From Paraburkholderia caffeinilytica (GTDB lineage Bacteria > Pseudomonadota > Gammaproteobacteria > Burkholderiales > Burkholderiaceae): a DNA stretch of 64,000 nt. Position numbers and translations under genes: made by a program. The stretch covers positions 1,240,001 through 1,304,000 of the forward strand of contig NZ_CP031467.1 of assembly GCF_003368325.1 (NCBI RefSeq), written 5' to 3'. Below are positions 37,528 to 47,648 of the stretch, piece by piece (within the stretch, counting starts at the first letter, position 1; the number at the start of each line of letters is the position of its first letter). The notes below the pieces were generated by a model that was given only the letters and a program-made list of their open reading frames with translations, did no database searches and was not told the origin of the DNA.

Positions 37528-38429
37528 GGCCGGTCGAGTTTCGGATCGAGCGCATCGCGCAAACCGTCGCCGAGCAGATTGAAGGCCAGCACGGTGAGGA
37601 AAATCGCCAGGCTCGGAAACAGCGCGATATGCGGCGCGGTGACCATGTCGGCGCGCGCTTCATTGAGCATCGCGCCCCACTCCGGCATGGGCGGTTGCGC
37701 GCCGAGTCCGAGAAACGACAAACTTGCCGCCGTGATGATCGACGTGCCGATCCGCATCGTGAAGTAGACCACGATCGACGAAATCGTCCCCGGCAGAATA
37801 TGCCGCACGATGATGGTCCAGTCCGACGCGCCGATGCTGCGCGCCGCTTCGATATAGGTGAGTTGCTTGAGCATCAGTGTATTGCCGCGCACGAGCCGCG
37901 CAAACGCCGGGATGCTGAAAATCGCCACCGCGCAGATCACGTTGATCATGCCGTTGCCGAGAATCGCGACCACACCGATTGCCAGCAGAATGCCAGGGAA
38001 GGCGAACAGCACGTCGGCGACGCGCATGGTGATGCGGTCCCACCAGCCCTCGTAGTAACCGGCCAACAGACCGAAGAACGTGCCGATCACCGCGCCGATC
38101 GCCACCGACAGAAAGCCGGCCTCGAGCGAAATACGCGAACCCGCCAGAATGCGGCTGAAAATATCGCGGCCCAGCGAATCGACGCCGAACCAGTGCGCGG
38201 CCGACGGCCCCGCGTTCAACGCGTCGTAGTCGAAGAAATTCTCCGGATCGTACGGCACGATATGCGGCGCGAGAATCGCGACCAGGACCAGCAGCAGCAC
38301 GAAAACGCCGGCGCCGAGCGCCACATGCTGCTTGCGGAACTTACGCCAGAATTCGCTCCAGGGCGTGCGGATCGCATTTTCCACGAGCGCGGCCTTGGCC
38401 GCATTCGCCTCGGTGACTGAGATGCTCAT
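37524..38429 (-). CDS. gsiD: Peptide/glutathione ABC transporter permease (DppC/GsiD type)
   Basis: A 301-residue inner-membrane permease with six membrane segments and the EAA loop ([23 protein letters not shown]). The N-terminal helix (residues 35-56) and the cytoplasmic tail match the DppC/GsiD type. The start at 38429 has GAGGC upstream. It follows gsiC by a few bases and overlaps the P1-peptidase start, so it is within the operon. Together with GsiC it forms the transmembrane channel for imported peptides. Confidence 0.9.
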   Translation of the reverse strand: MSISVTEANAAKAALVENAIRTPWSEFWRKFRKQHVALGAGVFVLLLVLVAILAPHIVPYDPENFFDYDALNAGPSAAHWFGVDSLGRDIFSRILAGSRISLEAGFLSVAIGAVIGTFFGLLAGYYEGWWDRITMRVADVLFAFPGILLAIGVVAILGNGMINVICAVAIFSIPAFARLVRGNTLMLKQLTYIEAARSIGASDWTIIVRHILPGTISSIVVYFTMRIGTSIITAASLSFLGLGAQPPMPEWGAMLNEARADMVTAPHIALFPSLAIFLTVLAFNLLGDGLRDALDPKLDRP

Positions 38430-38436
38430 GCGGGCC

Positions 38437-39357
38437 TCACTTGAAACGGATGGTCGGGTTGATGACGGCGTACAGCACGTCCACCACCAGGTTGATGATG
38501 ATGAATTCAAGCGAGAACAACAGCACCTCGGCCTGAATCACCGGATAGTCGCGCATCGACACGGCATCCACCAGCAGGCGTCCGAGGCCCGGCCAGTTGA
38601 ACACCACTTCGACCACGATCGAGCCGCCCAGCAGAAAGCCGAATTGCAGCCCCATCATCGTGACGACGGGAATCATCGCGTTGCGCAGACAGTGTTTGAC
38701 GATCACGAGCCGTTCGGGCACACCCTTGGCGCGTGCGGTGCGCACGAAATCTTCATTCAACACCTCGACGAACGACGCGCGCGTGAAGCGCGCCATCACC
38801 GCCGCCACCGCCGCGCCAAGCGTGAGCGAAGGCAGCACGTAGCTTTTCCACGACCCGTCGCCGACGATCGGCAGCCAGCCGAGCTTCACCGAAAAAATCT
38901 CCATCAGCAGCATGCCGAGCGCGAACGCGGGAAACGAAATGCCCGACACCGCGAGCGTCATGCCGAGCCGGTCCGGCCAGCGATTGCGCCATACCGCCGA
39001 GACGATGCCGATGCCCATGCCGAGCACCACCGCCCACACCATGCTCGCGAGCGTAAGCAGCAGCGTCGGCATGAAACGCTCGCCGATTTCCTGGCTGACC
39101 GGCCGCTTGCTGCGCGTGGAGGTGCCGAAATCGCCGTGCGCGATCTTCACGAAGAAGTTGGCGAATTGCCGGGGCATCGGCTTGTCGAGGCCGAGATCGG
39201 CGCGCACCAGCGCAACGGTCGCCTCGTCGGCTTCGGGACCGGCCGCAAGGCGGGCCGGATCGCCGGGCAACAGATGCACGAACAGGAACACCAGCACCGC
39301 GACGATGAAAAGCGTCGGCAGCAGGCCAAAGATACGTTTGACGAGGAAGTTCAGCAT
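38437..39357 (-). CDS. gsiC: Peptide/glutathione ABC transporter permease (DppB/GsiC type)
   Basis: A 306-residue permease, the length of E. coli GsiC, starting [24 protein letters not shown]. It has the DppB-type N-terminal helix, periplasmic loop ([13 protein letters not shown]) and EAA motif ([21 protein letters not shown]). Partner of GsiD in the same operon; only seven bases separate them. Confidence 0.92.
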   Translation of the reverse strand: MLNFLVKRIFGLLPTLFIVAVLVFLFVHLLPGDPARLAAGPEADEATVALVRADLGLDKPMPRQFANFFVKIAHGDFGTSTRSKRPVSQEIGERFMPTLLLTLASMVWAVVLGMGIGIVSAVWRNRWPDRLGMTLAVSGISFPAFALGMLLMEIFSVKLGWLPIVGDGSWKSYVLPSLTLGAAVAAVMARFTRASFVEVLNEDFVRTARAKGVPERLVIVKHCLRNAMIPVVTMMGLQFGFLLGGSIVVEVVFNWPGLGRLLVDAVSMRDYPVIQAEVLLFSLEFIIINLVVDVLYAVINPTIRFK

Positions 39358-39465
39358 GAAACCCAATCCGGCAATGATGCGGGCAACGAAAGATCTTTCA
39401 GAGCAGTACGCGACCGTCCGGTTCGTGCGTTCGTGAAGAACACACCGCGCCGGACGGCCGGCTCA

Positions 39466-41028
39466 TCACTTGATCGCGATCTCGTCGAAATTGAACGAGC
39501 CGTCCGGCGCGACATACGCACCCGACAAACGCTTGCTGCGCGCGTACACGACCTTTTCCTTGACGAGGAAAATCCACGGCGCGTCGGCCCAGATGCGTTT
39601 TTGCGCGTCGGTGTAGAGCGTGGCCTTCTGTGTACGGTCGGTGGTTTCGAGCGCCTGCTTCAGATCGCTGTCGACGGTGTCGTTCTTGTAGTACGCGGTG
39701 TTGACCATCTTCGGCGGGAACGAGACCGACCCGAGCAGCGGCGTAATCGCCCAATCCGCTTCACCCGTCGACGACGACCAGCCTGCGTAGTACATCCGCA
39801 CCGGCGCGGTCGCCGGATCCTGCGCGCTTTCCACCCTGGCGACGCGCTGACCCGCTTCGAGTGCCTCGACCTGCGCCTTGATGCCGACTTGCGCGAGTTG
39901 CTGCTGCACGAACTGAATTACCTTCTGCGCGGTCGAGTAGTTATACGCGGACCACAGCGTCGTTTCGAAACCGTTCGGATAACCCGCTTCCTTCAGCAAC
40001 TCACGCGCCTTCGCCGGATCGTACGGCCAGGGGCCGAGCTTCGTCGCGTACTCGACGCCTTGCGGCACCACGCCCTCAGCCGGCGTCGCGTACCCGGCAA
40101 ACGCGACCTTGATCAGCGCGTCCTTATTGACCGCGTAGTTCAGCGCTTCGCGCACCTTCGGATTGTCGAACGGCTTCTGGTTGACGTTCATGCTGATATA
40201 GCGTTGGATGATCGACGGCGACGCGATCAGATCGACCTTCGGGCTCGACTGCAATTGCGCGGCCTGCTCGAACGGCACCTGGAACGCGAAGTCCGCTTCA
40301 CCGGTGCGCATCAACGCTGCACGCGTGTTGTTGTCGACCACCGGTTTCCAGTCGATCGCATCGACCTTCGGGTAGCCCTTCTTCCAGTAGCCGGCGAACT
40401 TCTTCACCGTCAGGTCGCCTGCCGGATCCCACTTCACCAGTTCGAACGCACCGGTGCCGACAGGATGGAACGCGATGTCCTTGCCGTACTTCTTCAGCGC
40501 ATCAGGCGAAATCATCACCGCCGACGGATGCGCCAGCACGTTGACGAACGCCGAGAACGGCGCCTTCAGCGTGATCTTCACGGTGTACGGATCGACCACT
40601 TCGGTCTTCTCGATACGGTTGAACATGTTGTAGCGCTTGAGCTTGTTCGCCGGATCGGTCACGCGGTCGAAGTTCGCTTTCACTGCCGCGGCGTTGAAGT
40701 CGGTGCCGTCCTGGAACTTCACGCCGTGACGCAGTTTGATCGTGTAAACCTTCGCGTCCGGACTCGCTTCGTAGCTATCGGCCAGCACATTGACCAGCTT
40801 CATGTCCTTGTCGAAACCGAACAGGCCTTGATAGAACGACTTGGCGACGGCTTGCGACAGCGTGTCGTTAGCGTCATACGGGTCGAGCGTCGTGAAGGTC
40901 GACGCAACGGCCATCACGGCCGTCGTGTCGGCGTGCGCCACATTGCCCGCGAGCATCGCGAACACCACCGCGCCGCCGCTGACCAGCGCGCGCAAACGAA
41001 ACGGAGAAGACGGGACCAGCAGGTTCAT
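39466..41028 (-). CDS. gsiB: Periplasmic peptide/glutathione-binding protein (GsiB type)
   Basis: A 520-residue family 5 extracellular solute-binding protein. A signal peptide (about 1-33, AHA-D cleavage) is followed by the family signatures: [24 protein letters not shown] and [25 protein letters not shown]. It delivers peptides to GsiCD. The gene lies between gsiA and gsiC, the same order as in E. coli. Confidence 0.93.
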   Translation of the reverse strand: MNLLVPSSPFRLRALVSGGAVVFAMLAGNVAHADTTAVMAVASTFTTLDPYDANDTLSQAVAKSFYQGLFGFDKDMKLVNVLADSYEASPDAKVYTIKLRHGVKFQDGTDFNAAAVKANFDRVTDPANKLKRYNMFNRIEKTEVVDPYTVKITLKAPFSAFVNVLAHPSAVMISPDALKKYGKDIAFHPVGTGAFELVKWDPAGDLTVKKFAGYWKKGYPKVDAIDWKPVVDNNTRAALMRTGEADFAFQVPFEQAAQLQSSPKVDLIASPSIIQRYISMNVNQKPFDNPKVREALNYAVNKDALIKVAFAGYATPAEGVVPQGVEYATKLGPWPYDPAKARELLKEAGYPNGFETTLWSAYNYSTAQKVIQFVQQQLAQVGIKAQVEALEAGQRVARVESAQDPATAPVRMYYAGWSSSTGEADWAITPLLGSVSFPPKMVNTAYYKNDTVDSDLKQALETTDRTQKATLYTDAQKRIWADAPWIFLVKEKVVYARSKRLSGAYVAPDGSFNFDEIAIK

Positions 41029-41149
41029 GAGGTTGGCTCCAGGCTGCGAATTGAAACAGGGTTATGTGCTGCGAGAAAAAATGGCTTTGCTTCGGGTTTA
41101 GTGCTTCGTTCAGGTCCGTGTTCAGGTTTGTGTTCAAGCTTGCGCGCGT

Positions 41150-43072
41150 CTAGTAAGCCCCGCCGACCCGATGCTGAGCCACGAAGTGATCCGGACCCAC
41201 CGCAATCAACGGCGCCACGATCGGCTCGTCGTTCAGCGCGCGGATCGGGCTCGGAATCTCATCGGCGGCGAGCATGCGTTTCGCGTGACGGCGCGCCGGA
41301 TCGGCGACCGGCACCGCGCCCATCAGCTTCTTCGTGTACGGGTGCTGCGGGGCTTCGAACACCGCGCGGCGCGGTCCGATCTCGACGATCTGGCCGAGAT
41401 ACATCACCGCCACGCGATGGCTGATGCGCTCCACCACCGCCATGTCGTGCGAAATGAACAGATACGCAACGCCGAGTTCGCGCTGCAGATCGAGCATCAG
41501 GTTGACGATCTGCGCCTGCACGGAAACGTCCAGTGCGGAGACAGATTCATCGGCGATCACGACTTTCGGATTCAATGCCAGAGCACGCGCAATCGCAATG
41601 CGTTGCCGCTGCCCGCCAGAAAATTCGTGCGGGTAGCGTCCTGCGGCTTCGCGCGGCAGGCCGACCTTTTCGAGCAGCCACGCAACGCGTGCCTGGGCTT
41701 CCGCGCCTTGCGCGACGCCATGCACGAGCAACGGCTCCATGATCGAGAAGCCGACCGTCAAGCGTGGATTCAGCGAAGCGAACGGGTCCTGAAAAATAAA
41801 CTGGATATTTCGACGCAGCACTTGTAACGCAGAGCCTGTGAGCGAGCTGATCTCCTTGCAGTCGAATTCGATCGAACCGCTCTGGCTTTCGACGAGGCGC
41901 AGCAATGAACGGCCCGTCGTCGACTTGCCGCAACCCGATTCGCCGACCAACGCGAGCGTTTCACCCGGGCGCAGATCGAAGCTGACTTTCTCGACCGCAT
42001 GCACGCGCCCCGTCAGGCGTCCGAACAGACCGCTCTTGACCGGAAAGCGCGTGACCAGATCGCGTACGCGCAGAATCGGCGGCGTGCTGTCGTGGACCAA
42101 TGGTTGCGATTCTGCGGCGACGGCCGTAGCGGGACACACGGCCTCATCGCTGCCATTCAAGGCCGCCTGCTCGACGGTCAGAATCGGAAACCTGGCGGGC
42201 TGATCGGTGCCCTGCATCGCGCCAAGGCGCGGGACCGCCGCGAGCAAGGCCTTCGTATAAGGATGCGACGGCGCGGCGAACAGCGTATCCGACGCACCCT
42301 CTTCCACCTTCTCGCCGCGATACATCACCAGCACGCGGTCGGCCACCTCGGCCACCACACCCATGTCGTGCGTGATGAAGATCACGCCCATGTTCATCTC
42401 GTCCTGCAGGCCGCGAATCAATTGCAGGATCTGCGCCTGGATCGTGACGTCGAGCGCCGTGGTCGGCTCGTCGGCGATCAGCAGTGCGGGCTTGCACGAC
42501 AGCGCCATCGCGATCATTACGCGTTGACGCATGCCGCCGGATAGCTGATGCGGAAAACGTGCGGCCACGCGGCGCGCTTCCGGAATGCGCACGAGGTCGA
42601 GCAGGCGCAGCGTTTCGGCGCGCGCGGCGGACCGGCTCTTCCCTTGATGCAAGGCAATCGCTTCGCTGATCTGATCGCCCACCGTGAACACCGGATTGAG
42701 CGAGGTCATCGGCTCCTGGAAGATCATCGCGATGTCGGCGCCGCGAATCGAACGCATCGTGCCGGACGACGCTTTCGCGAGGTCGAGCACGCTGCCGTCG
42801 CGGCGCCGGAGTACGATGCTGCCGCCGGCAAGGCGCCCACCGCCATGCTCGATCAGCCGCATCAACGCGAGCGATGTCACCGATTTGCCCGAGCCCGATT
42901 CGCCGACGATCGCCAGCGTCTCGCCACGCTCGACGGTCAGCGAGAGATTGCGCACCGCGTTGACGGTCTTGTCGCCGCTGCGAAATGCGACCGACAGATC
43001 GTCGACCGCAAGCACGCGCTGCGGCGGCAAGGTTTCGATAAGCGGACTGACGGTGTGCGATGAAGTCGGCAC
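41150..43072 (-). CDS. gsiA: Peptide/glutathione ABC transporter, dual ATPase (GsiA type)
   Basis: A 640-residue protein with two ABC ATPase domains in tandem. The first has Walker A GESGSGKS near residue 58, signature LSGGM and Walker B LLIADEP. The second has GESGCGKST near residue 375, FSGGQ and [11 protein letters not shown], with an oligopeptide-binding C-terminal extension after each. The GTG at 43072 has AAAGGA upstream and is preferred to a longer frame that starts in A/T-poor flanking sequence. It energises GsiBCD import of small peptides or glutathione. Confidence 0.92.
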   Translation of the reverse strand: MPTSSHTVSPLIETLPPQRVLAVDDLSVAFRSGDKTVNAVRNLSLTVERGETLAIVGESGSGKSVTSLALMRLIEHGGGRLAGGSIVLRRRDGSVLDLAKASSGTMRSIRGADIAMIFQEPMTSLNPVFTVGDQISEAIALHQGKSRSAARAETLRLLDLVRIPEARRVAARFPHQLSGGMRQRVMIAMALSCKPALLIADEPTTALDVTIQAQILQLIRGLQDEMNMGVIFITHDMGVVAEVADRVLVMYRGEKVEEGASDTLFAAPSHPYTKALLAAVPRLGAMQGTDQPARFPILTVEQAALNGSDEAVCPATAVAAESQPLVHDSTPPILRVRDLVTRFPVKSGLFGRLTGRVHAVEKVSFDLRPGETLALVGESGCGKSTTGRSLLRLVESQSGSIEFDCKEISSLTGSALQVLRRNIQFIFQDPFASLNPRLTVGFSIMEPLLVHGVAQGAEAQARVAWLLEKVGLPREAAGRYPHEFSGGQRQRIAIARALALNPKVVIADESVSALDVSVQAQIVNLMLDLQRELGVAYLFISHDMAVVERISHRVAVMYLGQIVEIGPRRAVFEAPQHPYTKKLMGAVPVADPARRHAKRMLAADEIPSPIRALNDEPIVAPLIAVGPDHFVAQHRVGGAY

Positions 43073-43171
43073 GATGGTTCCTTTGGATTCGGACGCGGCT
43101 AACGGTGGCTCAGGCAAAAACTCAAACTAAGATTCAAGCAGCCGTTCAAGCGACGGCGCGGCAAGACAGCA

Positions 43172-44164
43172 TCAGCGATAGATCGCCGTCACCGGCGACT
43201 CGCCGAGCCGCGCGAAACCGCGATACATGCCCTCGGTGTTGAACGGCAGCGTGACGTTGCCGCGTGCGTCGACGGCGATCAGGCCGCCGCGTCCGTCGAT
43301 CTTCGGCAAGCGGTTCATCACCACGTCGTGCGCCGCTTCTTCGAGCGAGACGTTGCGGTACGCCATCTGCGCCGCGACGTCGTAGGCGGCCACCATGCGC
43401 ATGAACATCTCGCCGGTGCCCGTGGTCGAGACCGCACAGGTTGCATCGTCCGCATAACATCCCGCGCCGATCAGCGGCGTATCGCCGACCCGGCCGACCT
43501 GCTTGTTGGTGACGCCGCCCGTCGAGGTGGCGGCCGCCACGTGGCCGTGCTGATCGAGCGCGACCGCGCCTACCGTGCCGAACTTGCGATTCGGATCGAT
43601 CGGCTCGTGCGGCGTGGGATCGTCGTCGCTCGATGAGGGCGCGGACGCCAGCGTCGCGCCGTCGTGATCGAGCATCGCGCGCTGCTGGCCACGCGCGAGT
43701 TGCCATTGGCGATGACGCGCTTCGGTGTGGAAATACCCGGGCTCGACGAATTCGAGTCCTTGCGCGGCCGCGAAGGCTTCCGCGCCTTCGCCCGTGAACA
43801 GCACATGTTCGCTGCGTTCGAGTACGCGGCGCGCCGCCAGAACCGGATTGCGTACGCGCGTCACGCAGCAGATCGCGCCGGCGTCGAGCGTGCTGCCGTC
43901 CATGATGGCCGCGTCCAGTTCATGCGTGCCGGCGGCCGTGTAGACCGCACCGCGGCCTGCATTGAAAAGCGGGCAATCTTCGAGCAGACGCACCGCTTCG
44001 CTGACGGCGTCGAGCGCGCTGCCGCCGTCGGCGAGCACGCGCTGTCCGGCGCTCAGCACAGCTTGCAAGGCAGCGTGATAGTCGGCTTCGGCGCTGGACG
44101 ACATCGATGCGCGCACGATCGTGCCTGCTCCACCATGAATGGCGATGACTGAGTTGGAGTTCAT
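43172..44164 (-). CDS. iaaA: Isoaspartyl peptidase / type 2 asparaginase
   Basis: A 330-residue Ntn-hydrolase that self-cleaves to expose Thr197 (KFGTVGAVALD), matching E. coli IaaA Thr179. It removes beta-aspartyl residues from peptides and can hydrolyse asparagine. Other signatures are HGGAGTI near residue 10 and the C-terminal GDTPLIGAGCYA and CAVSTTGTGE. The start at 44164 overlaps the RpiR stop as ATGA. It heads the gsi transport genes, the same order as in E. coli, and would process isoaspartyl peptides imported by Gsi. Confidence 0.93.
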   Translation of the reverse strand: MNSNSVIAIHGGAGTIVRASMSSSAEADYHAALQAVLSAGQRVLADGGSALDAVSEAVRLLEDCPLFNAGRGAVYTAAGTHELDAAIMDGSTLDAGAICCVTRVRNPVLAARRVLERSEHVLFTGEGAEAFAAAQGLEFVEPGYFHTEARHRQWQLARGQQRAMLDHDGATLASAPSSSDDDPTPHEPIDPNRKFGTVGAVALDQHGHVAAATSTGGVTNKQVGRVGDTPLIGAGCYADDATCAVSTTGTGEMFMRMVAAYDVAAQMAYRNVSLEEAAHDVVMNRLPKIDGRGGLIAVDARGNVTLPFNTEGMYRGFARLGESPVTAIYR

Positions 44165-45126
44165 TTCTTGGCTTTGGTAGTGCGGGGAATACGAGTGGAA
44201 GCGCTCGCGGACTGCTCGCTTGCGCTGGCGACAACCGTTTGCGGATCGGTGAGCCAGGGCAGCACGAATTCGGTGACTTCGGCGGCGGCCTTCACCGAGC
44301 GCTTCGCCCGGTAGGCGACCGCGTCGCACAGCGCCTCGATGACGGCCAGCACGGCCGAATCGGCATTGGCTGCGAGCCGCCGCTCGGAGCGGATAAAGAG
44401 CGAGAGATCGGCGAATTGCGCGAGCGGCGAACGCGGGCCGTCAGTCAGCGCAAGCACGCGCGCCCCGCGGCTTGCCGCACGCCGCGCGAGTTCGATCGTG
44501 TCTTCGACGTAGCGCGGAAACGCGATTCCGATCACCAGATCGCCTTCGTTCGAGGCGAACAGACGCCGCGCAGCGTGCGACGGTCCGCCGATCAACGCGA
44601 GCGATTGCACATTGTCGTGATACGGCATCAAGCCGTGCTCCATCAATCCGGCGAGAAATGCGCTGGCCCCGTAGCCGAGCACGAATACACGACGCGCGGA
44701 GACGATCGCTTCAACCGCTGCTTCGGCCGCAGCGCTGTCGATCGCAGTGCGCGTTGCATGAAGATTGGCGGCCGCCTGTTCGAGCAAGGCATCGAGCAGA
44801 TCGTCGCCGGAAGCGAGCGATTCCTGCGCGCTACGCAACCGCTCTACCGGCGCGAGCGTCGCTTCGAAACCGCGTACGAGCGCCTCGCGAAACTGCGGAT
44901 ATCCATCGAAGCCGAGTGCGCGAGCAAAGCGATTCGCCGTTGCCACCGATGCCCCGACCACGCTCGCCAGTTCGTCGATTCGCATGGTCGCGGCGCGGAA
45001 CAGATTCGCCAGCACGTAGTCGCCCATGCGTCGATGGATCGGCGTGAGGGTCGGCATGGCTGCGGCGATGCGCGCGGCGATGGCCTGCTCGGCGGGGTTC
45101 GAAGCGGCTGGCGAGTGAAGGATCAT
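44161..45126 (-). CDS. RpiR/MurR-family regulator of the iaaA-gsi operon
   Basis: A 321-residue regulator with an N-terminal winged helix-turn-helix (about 20-80; RIDELASVVGASVATANRFARALG) and a C-terminal SIS sugar-phosphate-binding domain (about 130-260; RVFVLGYGASAFLAGLMEH). RpiR proteins usually sense phosphosugars; here the neighbours are peptide-uptake genes, so the effector is unclear. It is the first gene of the minus-strand operon, and the AT-rich operator-like repeats upstream (45163-45221) would be its natural targets. Confidence 0.88.
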   Translation of the reverse strand: MILHSPAASNPAEQAIAARIAAAMPTLTPIHRRMGDYVLANLFRAATMRIDELASVVGASVATANRFARALGFDGYPQFREALVRGFEATLAPVERLRSAQESLASGDDLLDALLEQAAANLHATRTAIDSAAAEAAVEAIVSARRVFVLGYGASAFLAGLMEHGLMPYHDNVQSLALIGGPSHAARRLFASNEGDLVIGIAFPRYVEDTIELARRAASRGARVLALTDGPRSPLAQFADLSLFIRSERRLAANADSAVLAVIEALCDAVAYRAKRSVKAAAEVTEFVLPWLTDPQTVVASASEQSASASTRIPRTTKAKK

Positions 45127-45162
45127 GCAAGCGAGCCGACGCGGTGGCGCGACGGTGTAATC

Positions 45163-45221
45163 AAAATGAATGAAAGTATATTTACATGGAAATCTCGCCG
45201 AAAAAAATTCATTTTCATTTT
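45163..45221. promoter_or_regulatory. Operator-like inverted repeats between the RpiR gene and rsuA-like gene
   Basis: AAAATGAATGAAA (45163-45175) and TTCATTTTCATTTT (45208-45221) share an exact inverted AAAATGAA/TTCATTTT core within an unusually AT-rich divergent promoter region. A TATACT -10 for the minus strand (45180-45175) abuts the first arm. They fit binding sites for the adjacent RpiR regulator. Confidence 0.45.
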
Positions 45222-45282
45222 CGAGGGTTTTCACGGACGCCCGCGGGCGTTCCGCTTCTTGCGGTGCTATTCTTCGCTCGCC

Positions 45283-45993
45283 ATGAATCTCGAAAGCATC
45301 CTCTTCACTCAAGGTTTCGGCTCGCGCCGCCAATGCCGGGCGCTGATCGGCGACGGTCGCGTGAGCATTTGCGGCGCTGTCCGCACCGATGCCGACGCCG
45401 ATTTCCCAACTCATGACAGCACGCTCTGCTTCAGCGTGGACGGGGTCGTCTGGCCGTATCGCGAGCACGCCTATCTGCTGCTGAACAAGCCTGCCGGCTA
45501 CGAGTGTTCGCGCGATCCGCAGCATCACCTGAGCGTATTCAGCCTGCTGCCGCCGCAGTTCGCCGAACGCGGCGTGCAATGCGTGGGCCGCCTCGATCAG
45601 GACACGACCGGCCTCCTGCTGCTCTCCGACGACGGCAAGTTCGTGCACATGTTCACGTCGCCGAAACGCAAGGTGCCGAAGCTGTACATCGCGACCACGC
45701 GCCATCCCATCGACGACGCCCAGTTGAGCGCCTTGCGCAACGGTGTCCTGCTGCACGGCGAGCCCAGGCCGATCGTCGCCGTCGATGTGGAGGCGCGCGG
45801 TGAGCACGCGCTGGCCCTCACCGTGATGGAGGGCAAGTATCACCAGGTCAAGCGGATGATCGCGGCCGCCGGCAACCGTTGCGAAGCGCTGCATCGCGAG
45901 CGGATCGGCGGACTCGCGTTGCCCGCGACACTGGCGGTTGGCGCGTGGCAATGGCTCGACGAAACCGACCTCGGATCTTTACGGAGCGGGTAA
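45283..45993 (+). CDS. RsuA-type 16S rRNA pseudouridine synthase
   Basis: A 236-residue pseudouridine synthase. A small S4-like domain (residues 1-60; LFTQGFGSRRQCRALIGDGRVSI) precedes the catalytic domain with VGRLDQDTTGLLLLSDDG, containing the catalytic aspartate, and YHQVKRMIAAAGNR near the C-terminus. RsuA modifies U516 of 16S rRNA; RluE/F-like specificity cannot be excluded from sequence alone. The ATG at 45283 starts the S4-like domain; a longer frame upstream is antisense to the RpiR gene. Confidence 0.88.
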   Translation: MNLESILFTQGFGSRRQCRALIGDGRVSICGAVRTDADADFPTHDSTLCFSVDGVVWPYREHAYLLLNKPAGYECSRDPQHHLSVFSLLPPQFAERGVQCVGRLDQDTTGLLLLSDDGKFVHMFTSPKRKVPKLYIATTRHPIDDAQLSALRNGVLLHGEPRPIVAVDVEARGEHALALTVMEGKYHQVKRMIAAAGNRCEALHRERIGGLALPATLAVGAWQWLDETDLGSLRSG

Positions 45994-46161
45994 ACCGGTA
46001 GGCCCCCTTTAGAGCCTTGATGCGTCAGGAGAATCGTGTGCGCGCCCGCACATAAGCCCTGAGAGACGCCGCATTGCGCGCTGCATCGCAGCATGCCCTT
46101 CCTTACAACTCGCTCTATACTCGTTTAAACAAAGACTACAAAGGGTTCAAGGAGGGGCGCC

Positions 46162-46350
46162 ATGGTCATCCACGACACGATTGAAATTTCATCCGCGATG
46201 ATTGCTTTCACATGTCTCGGGATAGTCCTGGTCGGCGGACTGCTGGTCGTGATGCGGCTGCGGCATAAATATCATCCGAACCTGATCGGCGCGCTGATCG
46301 GCGCAATGCTTTGTTTTCTGTTGCTCGAGGCATTGCCGGCGCTGACATAA
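46162..46350 (+). CDS. Small membrane protein with two predicted helices
   Basis: A 62-residue protein starting behind AAGGAGGGG, a very strong ribosome site. Two hydrophobic segments (about 12-30 and 41-58) flank a basic loop RLRHKYHP, so it should sit in the inner membrane as a hairpin. A terminator follows at 46398. I know no family for it; the gene looks genuine but has no assigned role. Confidence 0.6.
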   Translation: MVIHDTIEISSAMIAFTCLGIVLVGGLLVVMRLRHKYHPNLIGALIGAMLCFLLLEALPALT

Positions 46351-46397
46351 GCCACAAAGGGGGGCGCGCAGTCGGCGCAGAGGCCGGCGCGCGGAGT

Positions 46398-46430
46398 ATC
46401 GCCGGGCGCTGCATGGCCCGGCGATTTGTT
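46398..46430 (+). terminator. Terminator of the 62-residue membrane protein gene
   Basis: ATCGCCGGGC (46398-46407) pairs with GCCCGGCGAT (46415-46424), 10 bp, followed by TTGTTGTTT. It lies 48 bases after the stop. Confidence 0.75.
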
Positions 46431-46477
46431 GTTTGCGGCTGAACGTGTTGAAACCCGTCGCCTGGCCGCGTGTTTTC

Positions 46478-47554
46478 TCAGCCGCCCGCTTTTGCTTCGC
46501 CGTGTGGCCCCGTGGCACGCCGTTCGGACAGCACGCGCAGAAAATCGTCGACGCTTGGATACCGCAGGCGCACACGCAACTCTTCTTTGAGGCGCCGGTT
46601 CACGAGCCGCCTCGATTCACGCATGAAGGACAGCAAGGTCGGCTCGATCTGCCGTTCGGCCTCCGCGCGCGGGATGCGAGGTGCGCGCTCGAGACCGAAC
46701 GCATCGGCCACCGCGTCGAAGTACGCTCCCATTTTCAGCGACGTATCGTCGGACGCGTGAATCACACGCGCCGGCCGCCCGTGTGTGGCGAGGCGCACGA
46801 GGATCGCGGCGAGGTCGTCGGCATGGATATGGTTGGTGTAGACGTCGTCGGCGTCGATCAAGGCCGGGGTGCGCTTTTCCAGTCGCGCGAGCGGCAGGCG
46901 GTTGCCCGCGTAGATGCCCGGAATCCGCGCGATGCTGGCGGCGACCGCGCCTCGCGCGGTGGCGCGCCGCAGTTGCCGCTCGGCCGAGACGCGGCGTTTG
47001 GCGCGCGCATTGGCCGGCTGCGGCGCGCGCGTCTCGTCGATCCACGCACCGTCACAGTCGCCGTAGACGCCTGTCGTGCTTGCGTACACCAGCCTCACAG
47101 GCACGCGTGGAGCGGCGGTCCAGCGCACCCTGTCGGGTACAATATTGGCTGCTTCAGATTCCGCCCACGAGGCACTGAGGTTGCGCGACCCGCGACGCAG
47201 CCGCCCGACCGGTGTCATCGCACCGCGCGCCGCACGCATCGCCCGATCACGGCGCGCGCTCAACGTAGCGAGCAAGGCACGCGTGCGGCGGTCGTCGTCG
47301 CCGGTCTTTTGCGGCGGCGCGAGATGCAGCACCGTCCGAGCGAGGCCGGCGAGCCGCTTCAGACTGCGGCGCACGTCGAGGTCGCCGACCAGCGGCGTGA
47401 CGCCGGCGGCGCGCAATTCGGCGCTGCGTTCGGCGTGGCTGGTGAGCGCGAAGACATGCGCGCGTGGCCGCAACAGGGGCACGCAGCGCATGCCGACGTC
47501 ACCGCAGCCAACAATCAACACGCGCGGCCGGCGTAAATTTCGTGTCGCTTTCAT
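46478..47554 (-). CDS. NAD(P)-binding SDR-like (YeeZ-type) protein
   Basis: A 358-residue protein with the atypical SDR/epimerase fold: nucleotide loop VLIVGCGDVGMRC (residues 12-24), and YASTTGVYGDCDGAWIDE, which supplies the SDR active-site serine/threonine and tyrosine region. The end is arginine-rich. YeeZ-type proteins are conserved but lack a known substrate. It is convergent with the small membrane protein and divergent from the ferredoxin-reductase gene. Confidence 0.75.
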   Translation of the reverse strand: MKATRNLRRPRVLIVGCGDVGMRCVPLLRPRAHVFALTSHAERSAELRAAGVTPLVGDLDVRRSLKRLAGLARTVLHLAPPQKTGDDDRRTRALLATLSARRDRAMRAARGAMTPVGRLRRGSRNLSASWAESEAANIVPDRVRWTAAPRVPVRLVYASTTGVYGDCDGAWIDETRAPQPANARAKRRVSAERQLRRATARGAVAASIARIPGIYAGNRLPLARLEKRTPALIDADDVYTNHIHADDLAAILVRLATHGRPARVIHASDDTSLKMGAYFDAVADAFGLERAPRIPRAEAERQIEPTLLSFMRESRRLVNRRLKEELRVRLRYPSVDDFLRVLSERRATGPHGEAKAGG

Positions 47555-47648
47555 GGTGGACGCATTGTAGCCGTCAAGCGAGGCAGGTACCGCACAGTTG
47601 CACCGCGGGTCCGATAACGATTACCGACTTTTCGATTTCGAACACTCT

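Noticed and set aside
38332..41424. 1030-codon plus-strand frame opposite gsiB-gsiD
   Set aside because: It lies over the complete gsiB, gsiC and part of gsiD genes. Its product is basic and repetitive with no domain, which is typical of antisense frames in GC-rich DNA.
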